Assembly: GCA_900550165.1 (NCBI GenBank)
Contig: URQY01000004.1
Span: forward strand, 21,012-85,011
From: an uncultured Eubacteriales bacterium
GTDB lineage: Bacteria > Bacillota > Clostridia > Oscillospirales > Oscillospiraceae
Reading direction: 5' to 3'
Length of the DNA stretch: 64,000 bases
This document shows positions 8,274 to 16,413 of this stretch, piece by piece. The notes beneath the pieces were generated by a model, which was given only the letters and a program-made list of their open reading frames with translations, made no database searches and was not told the origin of the DNA. Position 1 is the first letter of the stretch, and every line of letters begins with the position of its first letter. Both the position numbers and the translations under genes were made by a program.

Positions 8274-8903
8274 TTATTTACCCTCCGTTTCGTTTGCTTT
8301 TGCCTTTTTCTTCTCGCTTCTGGCAAGCGCCCACTGCATGATGGCGATCAGCGTGCCGAGGCAGAGGAAGCCGCCGACGGGCAACGTGAGCATACCGGCG
8401 GGAACGTAGGAAGAAGGCATGATCTGGATGCCGAGCAGCGTGCCGGCGCCGAAGAGCTCGCGGAACGCGCTCAGAATCAGCAGCACCACCGTGTAGCCGA
8501 TGCCCTGGCAGATGCCGTCCATCGCGGAGGCGGCGACGGAATTCTTGCTGGCAAAGGCCTCGGCACGGCCGAGGATGATGCAGTTGACGACGATCAGCGG
8601 GATGAACACGCCAAGGCTCTCGGCAATGGCGGGGACAAACGCCTGCAGGCACAGGTCAACGATGGTAACGAAGCCCGCGATCACGACGATGTAGCACGCG
8701 ATACGCACTTCGTTGGGGATGATCTTGCGCAGCAGGGAAATAAAAATGTTGGAAAGCGTCAGGATGACGAGAACGGAGAGGCCCATACCAAGGCCGTTCG
8801 CCACACTCGTGGTGATGGCCATCGTGGAGCACATACCGAGCACCTGCACCAGAACGGGGTTTTGGTAGATCAGACCGTCTTTGAGCTGTTTACTGAAATT
8901 CAT
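8274..8903 (-). CDS. rnfE: Rnf complex membrane subunit E (RnfE)
   Basis: Membrane subunit homologous to NqrD and paralogous to RnfA. The 209-residue protein has about six hydrophobic helices and family motifs NPVLVQVLGMCSTMAIT near the N terminus and PLIVVNCIILGRAEAFASKN in the middle, each with the conserved Cys. The C terminus is a short basic, charged tail. It lies 17 bases after rnfG and abuts rnfA. Confidence 0.96.
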   Translation of the reverse strand: MNFSKQLKDGLIYQNPVLVQVLGMCSTMAITTSVANGLGMGLSVLVILTLSNIFISLLRKIIPNEVRIACYIVVIAGFVTIVDLCLQAFVPAIAESLGVFIPLIVVNCIILGRAEAFASKNSVAASAMDGICQGIGYTVVLLILSAFRELFGAGTLLGIQIMPSSYVPAGMLTLPVGGFLCLGTLIAIMQWALARSEKKKAKANETEGK

Positions 8904-8920
8904 TGATCGTTCCCCCTTTC

Positions 8921-9517
8921 TCAGTTCATGGCTTCCGCGGCGGCCAGAGCAGCATTGACGCCCTTGGTCACGCCCTTGGTGGAAACCGTAGCGCCGGTGA
9001 CGGCGTCGATGTTCTGCTTGACGACGAGCGTGCCCGCGCCGGACTTGCCGACGAACTGATCGAGCGCGCCGGTGCCGGCGGAGGTCGCTTCATTGTCGAT
9101 GACCTTGGATCCGATGCCCGCGGTCTCGGAAGCCTTAACAACGGAAACGCCGGTGACGGTGAGGTCGGTATCCACGCCGACAATCATCTCGATGTTGCCC
9201 TGAGAGCCGCTCGCGGTGACCTTGAAGGCATAGCCGATCGTGTCGCCGCCGGAGGTGACCTCATAGGCCTCGCTCAGCTTGCCGCCCTGATCGTTGGCGG
9301 CATCGATCATTTCCTGAGAGATCGTTTCCATCGGGGGGAACTCGCAGTCCGTCGCGGAGACGACCTTGGCGAGCGCCTCCTCGGTCTTCTGCTGGTTGAT
9401 GGCCGCAATCTTGTCGGCCGTGAGCATATTGGTAAGGCCCAGCAGCAGCGCGACGACCAGCGAGATCGCCGTCAGCGTACCGGCTACCTTGAAAATGAAT
9501 TTACCTTCGATCTTCAT
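8921..9517 (-). CDS. rnfG: Rnf complex FMN-binding subunit G (RnfG)
   Basis: Extracytoplasmic flavin subunit with one N-terminal membrane anchor (about residues 8-30). Near the C terminus it has the covalent FMN attachment motif TGATVST, in which the second Thr (about residue 177) is the expected attachment residue for the ApbE flavin transferase; no apbE gene is in this window. At 198 residues it is of normal length. Its start overlaps the end of rnfD by four bases. Confidence 0.95.
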   Translation of the reverse strand: MKIEGKFIFKVAGTLTAISLVVALLLGLTNMLTADKIAAINQQKTEEALAKVVSATDCEFPPMETISQEMIDAANDQGGKLSEAYEVTSGGDTIGYAFKVTASGSQGNIEMIVGVDTDLTVTGVSVVKASETAGIGSKVIDNEATSAGTGALDQFVGKSGAGTLVVKQNIDAVTGATVSTKGVTKGVNAALAAAEAMN

Positions 9518-10530
9518 TTCTTTGCCGCCTCCTTCGCTGCTTTTTTGTCTACGCCGAAGCGGGTGGGCTTGGTGTACTTGTCAATGATCCAGGTGCAGCA
9601 GTTCATCACAAGGATGGAGTAGCAAACGCCCTCGGGATAGGAGCCGAAGTAGCGGATGAACACCGTGATGAGGCCGCAGCCGAGGCCGAAGATGAGCTGG
9701 CCCTTCTTCGTGACGGGAGAGGTGACATAGTCCGTCGCCATGAAGAACGCGCCGAGGAACAGACCGCCGCCGAGCACGTTGTAGAGCATCCACGTCAGCG
9801 CGTCGTTGCCCTGGGGGAAGAGGAACGTGAGGACAGCCACCGTGCCGATGTAGGCCACGGGGATCTGCCAGGAGATGACCTTGCGGAAAATTAAGTACAG
9901 GCCGCCGATGAGCAGCATCATCGAGGAGATCTCGCCGAGGGATCCTCCGATGTTGCCGATGAACATATCGGACAGGCTGTACTGGCTCGTGAGCGCCTCA
10001 AACTCGCCGCCCTTCATCATGGCAAGCGGGGTGGCCGCGGTCACAACGTCGGCGCCGCCGAAGAGCGCCGCCTTTTCGCCCGGGGCGATCCAGCTCGTCA
10101 TCTGGCTCGTGTAGCACGCGACGAGCGCGGCACGGCCGGCGAGCGCGGGGTTCAGGAAGTTCTTGCCGAGGCCGCCGTAAAGCTGCTTGACGACAAAGAT
10201 CGCGAAGAAGTTGCCGACAATCAGCATCCAGTAGGGAAGCGTGACCGGGCAGACAAATGCGAGCAGCACGCCGGTGACGGCGGCGGACAGATCGCCGATC
10301 GTCTGCGTCTTGTGCAGGAGCTTGCGGTACAGCCACTCAAAGAACATGGCGGAGACCACGCTCACCATCACGGAGATCAGCGCGCGGAAGCCGAAGCGCA
10401 GCACGCTCATCAAAAGCGCGGGGCACAGCGCGATGATCACGTCGAGCATGATCGAGCGCGTGTCTTCATTGGTACGGATATGGGGGTTGGAGGAAGCAAT
10501 GAGCTTCAGACCCTTATAATCATTCAGCAT
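9514..10530 (-). CDS. rnfD: Rnf complex membrane subunit D (RnfD)
   Basis: Ion-translocating membrane subunit homologous to NqrB. The 338-residue protein has about ten hydrophobic segments and motifs typical of the family (QLYGGLGKNFLNPALAGRAAL; FFMATDYVTSPVT). The flavin-attachment region reads DVVTAATPLAMM, where characterised RnfD/NqrB proteins usually have SGAT, so the Gly is replaced by Ala while the Thr is kept. It overlaps rnfG by four bases and starts three bases after rnfC. Confidence 0.95.
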   Translation of the reverse strand: MLNDYKGLKLIASSNPHIRTNEDTRSIMLDVIIALCPALLMSVLRFGFRALISVMVSVVSAMFFEWLYRKLLHKTQTIGDLSAAVTGVLLAFVCPVTLPYWMLIVGNFFAIFVVKQLYGGLGKNFLNPALAGRAALVACYTSQMTSWIAPGEKAALFGGADVVTAATPLAMMKGGEFEALTSQYSLSDMFIGNIGGSLGEISSMMLLIGGLYLIFRKVISWQIPVAYIGTVAVLTFLFPQGNDALTWMLYNVLGGGLFLGAFFMATDYVTSPVTKKGQLIFGLGCGLITVFIRYFGSYPEGVCYSILVMNCCTWIIDKYTKPTRFGVDKKAAKEAAKK

Positions 10531-10533
10531 CCC

Positions 10534-11901
10534 TTATGCCTCCTTCTTTGCTTCTTCGGCAGCCTTGGCAGCCTCAGCCGCGGCCTTGGCCTTGGCAGCG
10601 GCTTCCTTGACCTTCTGCTTGCCGACCTTGAACGAATGCGTCAGGTGCAGGCGGCCCGGGCAGATGTAGGAGCACGCGCCGCACTCGATGCAGTCCATCA
10701 CGTGCGCCGCCTCGAGGTCCTCGATGCGGTTCTTCTGCACATATAAGTAAAGGTAGAGCGGCTCAAGGTGCATCGGGCAGGCCTCGACGCAGCGGCCGCA
10801 GCGGATGCAGGTCGGGTCCTCGGACACCTTGTTCTCGTTCGCCGCGAACGCCAGCACCGAGCCCGTGCCCTTGGCCACAGGGAAGTCGGCCGACGCCTGG
10901 GCCATACCCATCATCGGGCCGCCGGCGATGAGCTTGAAGGTCTCGTCCTTCAGGCCGCCGCACGCGTCAAAGAGGAGGGAGACCGGCGTGCCGATCGGAC
11001 ACTCGAGGTTCTTCGGCTCCACAACGCCGCTGCCGGACACGGTGACGACCTTGCGCACCACGGGCATACCTTCCTTGATGGCGTGGTAGATGGCGATGGT
11101 GGTGTTGATGTTGAATACGGCGCAGCCGATGTTCGCGGGCAGGCCGCCGGGGGGCACCTGCTTGCCGGTAATGGCCTGGCAGAGCTGCTTTTCGCCGCCC
11201 TGGGGGTAGCGGCAGCGCAGCGACTCGACCACAACGGGGGCCTTCTGCTCCTCGATGACCTTGTTGAGGGACTCGATGCCGTTTTTCTTGTTGTCCTCCA
11301 CGCCGATGACGACCTTGTTCACGCCGAACATCTTGGCGAGGTAGCAGCAGCCGCCGATGATCTCGGCGGGACGCTCAAGCATCGCGCGGTGGTCGCCGGT
11401 GATGTAGGGCTCGCATTCCGCGCCGTTGATGATCACCGTATCGACCTTGCCGATACCGCCGGAGATCTTCGTGTGGGTCGGGAACGTAGCGCCGCCCATG
11501 CCGACGATACCGGCCTGCTTGACCATTTCGATCATTTCCTCAACGCTCAGCGCGTCGGGGTCAGCGGGGGCTTTCACCTCTTCGCTCAGCTCGTCTTTGA
11601 AGTCATTGTCGATCACGACGGACATGACCTTACCGCCCATGGAGTAAGGACGGGGCTCCACCGCAGCGACCGTACCGGAAACGCTTGCGTGAATGGGAGC
11701 GCCGAGGCCCTTGAATTCACCGATCTTCTGTCCAAGCTTGACATAGTCGCCCTTGGAGACCGTGGGAGTGCAGGGTGCGCCGAAGTGCATCGACATGGGG
11801 ATGACCACCTGAGCGGGGGGTGCCAGCTGTTCGATGGCCTTTTCATTGGTGGCAGCCTTCATATCGTTTGGATGAACGCCGCCAAAGAAAGCTTGTGCCA
11901 T
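10534..11901 (-). CDS. rnfC: Rnf complex NADH/ferredoxin-binding subunit C (RnfC)
   Basis: Soluble peripheral subunit with the NADH and FMN site. The 455-residue protein contains the RnfC barrel-sandwich region (PAQVVIPMSMHFGAPC), the nucleotide-binding motif GMGGATFPTHTK and a central INGAECEPYITGDHR stretch. Two 4Fe-4S motifs, CIRCGRCVEACP and CIECGACSYICP, lie near the C terminus, followed by an Ala/Lys/Glu-rich tail of about 30 residues. The start chosen is ATG 11901 with a GAGGTG site; the in-frame extension upstream contains the promoter and no family sequence. First gene of the operon. Confidence 0.96.
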   Translation of the reverse strand: MAQAFFGGVHPNDMKAATNEKAIEQLAPPAQVVIPMSMHFGAPCTPTVSKGDYVKLGQKIGEFKGLGAPIHASVSGTVAAVEPRPYSMGGKVMSVVIDNDFKDELSEEVKAPADPDALSVEEMIEMVKQAGIVGMGGATFPTHTKISGGIGKVDTVIINGAECEPYITGDHRAMLERPAEIIGGCCYLAKMFGVNKVVIGVEDNKKNGIESLNKVIEEQKAPVVVESLRCRYPQGGEKQLCQAITGKQVPPGGLPANIGCAVFNINTTIAIYHAIKEGMPVVRKVVTVSGSGVVEPKNLECPIGTPVSLLFDACGGLKDETFKLIAGGPMMGMAQASADFPVAKGTGSVLAFAANENKVSEDPTCIRCGRCVEACPMHLEPLYLYLYVQKNRIEDLEAAHVMDCIECGACSYICPGRLHLTHSFKVGKQKVKEAAAKAKAAAEAAKAAEEAKKEA

Positions 11902-11961
11902 AGTCTTCACCTCATCTTTATACTGCCAGAGCAGCGGAAACACTGCTCCATAATCGGATAG

Positions 11962-11990
11962 ATTATACAACCATTCCTTCCCGTTGTCCA
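11962..11990 (-). promoter_or_regulatory. Sigma-A promoter of the rnf operon
   Basis: TGGACA and TATAAT on the minus strand separated by 17 bases, about 60 bases upstream of the rnfC start. Confidence 0.75.
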
Positions 11991-12056
11991 GAAAATATTC
12001 TGCATGACTATTATTTTCCTTCACATTTTATCAGATTTCGGCGGGATTTTTGTGCA

Positions 12057-12081
12057 GAATCGTCACTTTGTACGACGATTC
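12057..12081. promoter_or_regulatory. Inverted repeat between rnfC and the DUF975 gene
   Basis: GAATCGTC and GACGATTC form an eight-base perfect dyad around a nine-base centre in the 326-base divergent spacer, about 65 bases upstream of the rnf -35 box. It could be an operator or a transcript hairpin; no known consensus matches. Confidence 0.35.
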
Positions 12082-12227
12082 GCTTCTTTTCCTTTCGTCC
12101 CCGGTTTTTCCCATTTTCCTACCAACTTGACGCATTTATGCCAAAATGGTATAATTTGTAATTGGCAATTGGCAATTTTTTGCGGCTTTTCATCCATTTT
12201 TCTTTTCAGAAAAGAAAGGAGCTTTTT

Positions 12228-13031
12228 ATGCCCGTTCAACTCGACCTCGGCCAGATCAAAGCCGAGTCCCGCTCGCTGCTGCGCAGCGGCACCGTCTCCC
12301 CCTATAAGGCGACCGCGCTGCTGCTCGCCATCACCCTTGTGCTCGACGTCATCGACGCCGCCGTGAGCTACATGATCGACACCTCCGGCGGGCTCACGGT
12401 GCTCTCGTTCAGCTTTGTCAGCATCCTCGTCAGCCTCATCTCCATCGTGCTCAACGCAGGCTACCTCTGCTACTGTCTCGGCATCCGCCGCGGTGAGCAT
12501 ATGCCGTATGAGAGCCTTTTCGACGCGTTTTCCTTCGCGGGCAAGGCGATCCTGCTCTCCATCGTCGAGGGGATCTTCATTTTCCTGTGGTCGCTCCTTT
12601 TTGTCGTGCCCGGCATCATCGCGGCGTACCGCTACAGCTTTGCGATGATGGATCTCTGCGATGACCCCGGCCTTGGCGTGATGGAAGCGCTGGATCTCAG
12701 CAAGCGGCAGACGCAGGGCTATAAGGGCCAGCTCTTCCTGCTCAGCCTGAGCTTCTTCGGCTGGCTGCTGCTCGCGGGCGCGGCTGTCACGGCGGTCGAG
12801 TCCCTCCTCTTCGGCGGCGTTGACAACATTCTCTCGCTCGAGACCGCTGCCTCGCTCTCGCAGGCCGTGTCCGCCGCGTTTATCCGGCAGCTCCTTGCGA
12901 GCCTTGCGAGCATTGCGCTCACGCCGTACATCCGGCTGTCGCTGTGCGGCTTCTATCTGCGCGTCACGCAGGGCGACGCGCCGCAGCAGCCCCGGCTCCC
13001 GGGAAATGACCCGTGGGACAACAATTTCTGA
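12228..13031 (+). CDS. DUF975-family integral membrane protein
   Basis: Function unknown. The 267-residue protein has a short cytoplasmic N-terminal part (LDLGQIKAESRSLLRSG, typical of the family start) and about five to six hydrophobic segments. A central FSFAGKAILLSIVEGIFIFLWSLLFVVPGIIAAYRYSFAMM-type helix pair is followed by DDPGLGVMEALDLSKRQTQGYKGQLFLL, the most conserved part of DUF975. The start is ATG 12228 with AAAGGAG upstream; an in-frame extension has no support. It is monocistronic, divergent from rnf and convergent with the SLH gene. Confidence 0.8.
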   Translation: MPVQLDLGQIKAESRSLLRSGTVSPYKATALLLAITLVLDVIDAAVSYMIDTSGGLTVLSFSFVSILVSLISIVLNAGYLCYCLGIRRGEHMPYESLFDAFSFAGKAILLSIVEGIFIFLWSLLFVVPGIIAAYRYSFAMMDLCDDPGLGVMEALDLSKRQTQGYKGQLFLLSLSFFGWLLLAGAAVTAVESLLFGGVDNILSLETAASLSQAVSAAFIRQLLASLASIALTPYIRLSLCGFYLRVTQGDAPQQPRLPGNDPWDNNF

Positions 13032-13048
13032 CCGCAGGCAAAAAAAGC

Positions 13049-13089
13049 ACACAGCGGGATATCGCAAAGGGATATCCCGCTGTGTTTTA
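13049..13089. terminator. Bidirectional terminator between convergent genes
   Basis: A 15-bp perfect stem (13049-13063 with 13071-13085) has T-runs on the right for the plus gene and A-runs on the left for the minus gene. Confidence 0.85.
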
Positions 13090-13104
13090 TTTTATCGGAG
13101 CATT

Positions 13105-14142
13105 CTATTTGAGGATATAGACCGTCTTCACGCCAAGAAGCGCGCAAAGCTCGGTCTTTTCGGCAAGGTCGGCCTCGCTCTCGTACCACACGGTCGTCAC
13201 CGAGCCGTCCTTTTCCCTGATGAGCAGATACGAGCTGTCGAAGCGGCCGGAGCGCGACTGCTGCGCCGCATCGTCGGCGAGGTACGCCGCGAGCTCCTCC
13301 TGCGTGATCGTGCGGGGCGAGGTCGTCCTGCCGCTTTTCGTGTTCTGCGCGACGGGCACGGCGTTGAGCGTCACGCTGCCGCCCCTGCCGGCCTTGACCG
13401 CCGCGTCGTAGACCTGCTCCACCGGCGCGCGCGGGGACAGCGGCACGCTGCCGCTCTCGCCGACAAGACTCTCTGCCAGCACCGCGCCGCTTTGCAGGGT
13501 CGAAACGGTCGAGACCGTCACCTTGGCGCTTTTTGCGTGATAGGCGCGCAGCAGCACCGCCGCGGCCTGCTCGCGCGTCGTGTCGCTTTTCGGCGCAAAG
13601 GTCTTCGTCGTCATGCCCGTCACAAGGCCCATGCGCCAGGCGAGCGTGATATAGCCGGGATTGGTCGTCACGTCGGTGAACGGGCACTCGTCCTGCACCG
13701 TGCCGGAGAGCGTGCTGTAGCCCAGCGCACGGACGGTCATGGCGGCCATCTCCTCGCGCGTGATGGCGTCGTTCGGGCGGCAGGCCGTGCTGTGGCCGGA
13801 GAAGACCCCGTGCGCGTTCGCCGTTTCAATGGCGCTGTAGTACCACTTTTTCGCATCCTGATTGTCGGTAAAGCTGCCCTTTTCCGGCGCGACGGTCTTC
13901 CATCCCATCAGGCGGCAGAGCGCCGCGGCGTAGGCCGCGCGCGTCATCTTCTGCCCCAGGCCGAACTTGCCGTTCCCGATGCCCTGCAGCAAACGATACT
14001 GGCTGCACTGCGCGATGCTCCCGCTCGCCCAGTGCTTGTCCGGCACGTCGGAATAGCCGGATTTGTTGGCGGCAAGCGCAAGCGTTGAGGTCATCACGAG
14101 CGCAAGAAGAAGCGCCGTCAGGCGCACTGCAAACTGTTTCAT
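13105..14142 (-). CDS. Secreted SLH-domain protein
   Basis: A 345-residue protein with a signal peptide (basic start, hydrophobic stretch about 6-20, probable cleavage after ALA near residue 24). Three S-layer homology repeats follow (about 28-210), each with the YSDVPDKHWA or FTDN/FTDV start and the ITREEMAAMTVRALG-type or TREQAAAVLLRAY-type end. SLH domains normally hold proteins to pyruvylated cell-wall polymers. The remaining C-terminal part (about 215-345) is not recognised; it contains a YLADDAAQQ helix and ends in a compact mixed segment. No partner genes are nearby. Confidence 0.85.
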   Translation of the reverse strand: MKQFAVRLTALLLALVMTSTLALAANKSGYSDVPDKHWASGSIAQCSQYRLLQGIGNGKFGLGQKMTRAAYAAALCRLMGWKTVAPEKGSFTDNQDAKKWYYSAIETANAHGVFSGHSTACRPNDAITREEMAAMTVRALGYSTLSGTVQDECPFTDVTTNPGYITLAWRMGLVTGMTTKTFAPKSDTTREQAAAVLLRAYHAKSAKVTVSTVSTLQSGAVLAESLVGESGSVPLSPRAPVEQVYDAAVKAGRGGSVTLNAVPVAQNTKSGRTTSPRTITQEELAAYLADDAAQQSRSGRFDSSYLLIREKDGSVTTVWYESEADLAEKTELCALLGVKTVYILK

Positions 14143-14216
14143 TGTTATTTTCCCCCTTTTGGGTCATCTTTCCGCCGTATTGTAGCACAAAGTCGCGCGG
14201 ATAGTCAAATTTCCTC

Positions 14217-14245
14217 TTTACCTTTTCGTCTCTCTTTGTTAAAAT
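14217..14245 (+). promoter_or_regulatory. Candidate promoter of the recJ gene cluster
   Basis: TTTACC and TAAAAT separated by 17 bases, about 75 bases upstream of recJ. Confidence 0.5.
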
Positions 14246-14320
14246 AATAGATTGAATTAGTATGATGAGATAGTGTTGCCAAAAAGACGCCGCATTATCA
14301 GGAAGGAAGGTGAGCAGACT

Positions 14321-16393
14321 GTGAAGTACGAGCGCTGGCAGATCCCCGCCGTTCCGGAGGGTACGATCAAAACGCTGACGGACGCGGGATACCCGTATCT
14401 GGTCTCCTCGGTGCTGGCCGCACGCGGCATCACCACGAGCGAGCAGGCCGCCGAAGCGCTGGAGCGCGAGAAGACGCTCGCCTGGTCGCCCTTCCTGATG
14501 AAGGACATGGACAAGGCGGTCGCGCGCATCAACGAGGCCTTCGCCCGCGGTGAAAAGCTCGCGGTCTTCGGCGATTACGATGTCGACGGCATCACCTCCA
14601 CCTGCCTTTTGACCGATTATCTCCGCTCGCGCGGCGCGGACGTGACGATGCACATTCCCCGCCGCATCGAGGAGGGCTACGGCCTCGGCTGTGACGCCAT
14701 CCGCGCGCTGAGCGAGTCCGGCGTGACGCTCATCATCACGGTCGACTGCGGCATCACGGGCGTGGAGGAAACGGCCTACGCCGCAACACTCGGCGTCGAC
14801 CTCGTCATCACCGACCATCACGAATGCAAGGAGCAGCTCCCCGCTGCCGTGGCCGTTGTCGACCCCCACCGGCCGGACTGCCCCTATCCCTTCAAGCACT
14901 TGGCGGGTGTGGGCGTCGCGCTCAAGCTTGTTTTGGCCCTTGGCGAGGGGCGCGAGGATGCGCTGTTTGCGCGCTACTGCACGCTTGCCGCCATCGGCAC
15001 GATCGCCGACGTCATGCGCATGGAGGGCGAGAACCGCACCATCGTGCAGTGCGGGCTTGAGAGCATCGACCGCAGCGACTTTACGGGGCTGCACGCGCTG
15101 CTGCGCGAGGCGGGGCTCACGTCGCGCCCCATCTCGTCGATCCAGATCGGCTTTGTGCTCGCCCCGCGCATCAATGCCGCGGGCAGAATGGGCCGGGCCG
15201 AGCTTGCCGCAGAATTGCTTTTGACCGATGATCCCCTCCGCGCGGAAAAGCTCGCGCGCGAGCTGTGCGAATTGAACCGCGAGCGCCAGAGCGTGGAGCA
15301 GGATATCTTCCGCCGCGCCATCGAGCAGATGGAGAACCTGCCCGAGAGCGAGCGCAGTGCGCTCGTGTTGTCCAGCGAGGACTGGCATCAAGGCGTCGTG
15401 GGCATTGTGGCGTCGAGACTTTCCGAAAAATTCTCCTGCCCGAGCTTTATGATCCACCTCTCCGGCGGGTCGGGTAAGGGCTCGTGCCGCAGCTACGGCG
15501 GCTTTAACCTCTTCAATGCGCTCGAAGCGTGCTCCGACCTTCTTGTGAGCTTCGGCGGACACGAGCTCGCCGCGGGCTTTACGATCGAAGAGCGCAACAT
15601 CCCCGCGTTCCGCACGCGGATGAACCAGTATGTGCGCGCCCACACGGGCGAGCATCCGCCGGTGTCGATGCTCGACGTCGACGTCGACTTGCAGCACCCC
15701 TCGCTCATCACGCTTGAGGAGGTCGAGGCACTTTCGCTCCTCGAGCCCTACGGCGCGGGCAACAACCGCCCCGTCTTCTGCCTGCGCGGCGCAACGCTCG
15801 AGAGCGTGCAGGGCGTGGGCCAGAACCGGCACTTAAAGCTGAAACTACAGAAAAGCCGCGTGAATTTCGACGGCATTTTCTTCTCCGTCACCGCCGACGA
15901 GTGCGGCGTGTGCGCGGGTATGCGTGTGGACGCGGCGTTCTATCTGCAGGTGAACGAGTTCCGCTCCCAGCGCTCCATTCAGCTCCAACTCATCGACCTG
16001 CGTCCCTCGCTCGACCCCAGCGGGCGCGAGAATGAGGCGCTCTCCCTCTGCCGCGAGCTGATCAGCGGCGGCACGCTCTCCCCGCGCGACGCGGCGCGGG
16101 CGCTCCCCTCGCGCGACCAGTTCGTGCGCGCGTGGCGCGTCTTAGAGCGCGAGGTCGGGCCTGACGGCGTCAGCGAGCCCATGCTGCCGCTGCTGCGGCA
16201 TTTGAGCTCGGAAATGGTCGGCGCGGAGACGTTTCTGCGCACGGCGATGTGTTTGCAGGTCTTCGCCGAGCGCGGGCTTCTTTCGATCGAGCGCAAGGAC
16301 ACGACCCTCACGCTCCGCCTGACGGCGGACGGAAAAAAGGTTGAGCTTAACAAGAGCCCCTACCTTTCCGCCCTGCACAGCTTTCTTTCGTAA
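14321..16393 (+). CDS. recJ: Single-stranded-DNA-specific exonuclease RecJ
   Basis: 5'-3' single-strand exonuclease of the DHH superfamily, used in recombination and repair. The 690-residue protein has the N-terminal DHH motifs VFGDYDVDGITSTC (around residue 85) and DLVITDHHE (around 160). The DHHA1 region contains GGSGKGSCRSYGGFNL and FGGHELAAGFT, followed by an OB-like C-terminal part. Start: GTG 14321, seven bases after an AAGGAAGGTGAG site; the ATG-less upstream extension is unsupported. The gene is followed by rel after 20 bases. Confidence 0.94.
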   Translation: MKYERWQIPAVPEGTIKTLTDAGYPYLVSSVLAARGITTSEQAAEALEREKTLAWSPFLMKDMDKAVARINEAFARGEKLAVFGDYDVDGITSTCLLTDYLRSRGADVTMHIPRRIEEGYGLGCDAIRALSESGVTLIITVDCGITGVEETAYAATLGVDLVITDHHECKEQLPAAVAVVDPHRPDCPYPFKHLAGVGVALKLVLALGEGREDALFARYCTLAAIGTIADVMRMEGENRTIVQCGLESIDRSDFTGLHALLREAGLTSRPISSIQIGFVLAPRINAAGRMGRAELAAELLLTDDPLRAEKLARELCELNRERQSVEQDIFRRAIEQMENLPESERSALVLSSEDWHQGVVGIVASRLSEKFSCPSFMIHLSGGSGKGSCRSYGGFNLFNALEACSDLLVSFGGHELAAGFTIEERNIPAFRTRMNQYVRAHTGEHPPVSMLDVDVDLQHPSLITLEEVEALSLLEPYGAGNNRPVFCLRGATLESVQGVGQNRHLKLKLQKSRVNFDGIFFSVTADECGVCAGMRVDAAFYLQVNEFRSQRSIQLQLIDLRPSLDPSGRENEALSLCRELISGGTLSPRDAARALPSRDQFVRAWRVLEREVGPDGVSEPMLPLLRHLSSEMVGAETFLRTAMCLQVFAERGLLSIERKDTTLTLRLTADGKKVELNKSPYLSALHSFLS

Positions 16394-16413
16394 TTAAAGG
16401 AGACGATTCGGAT

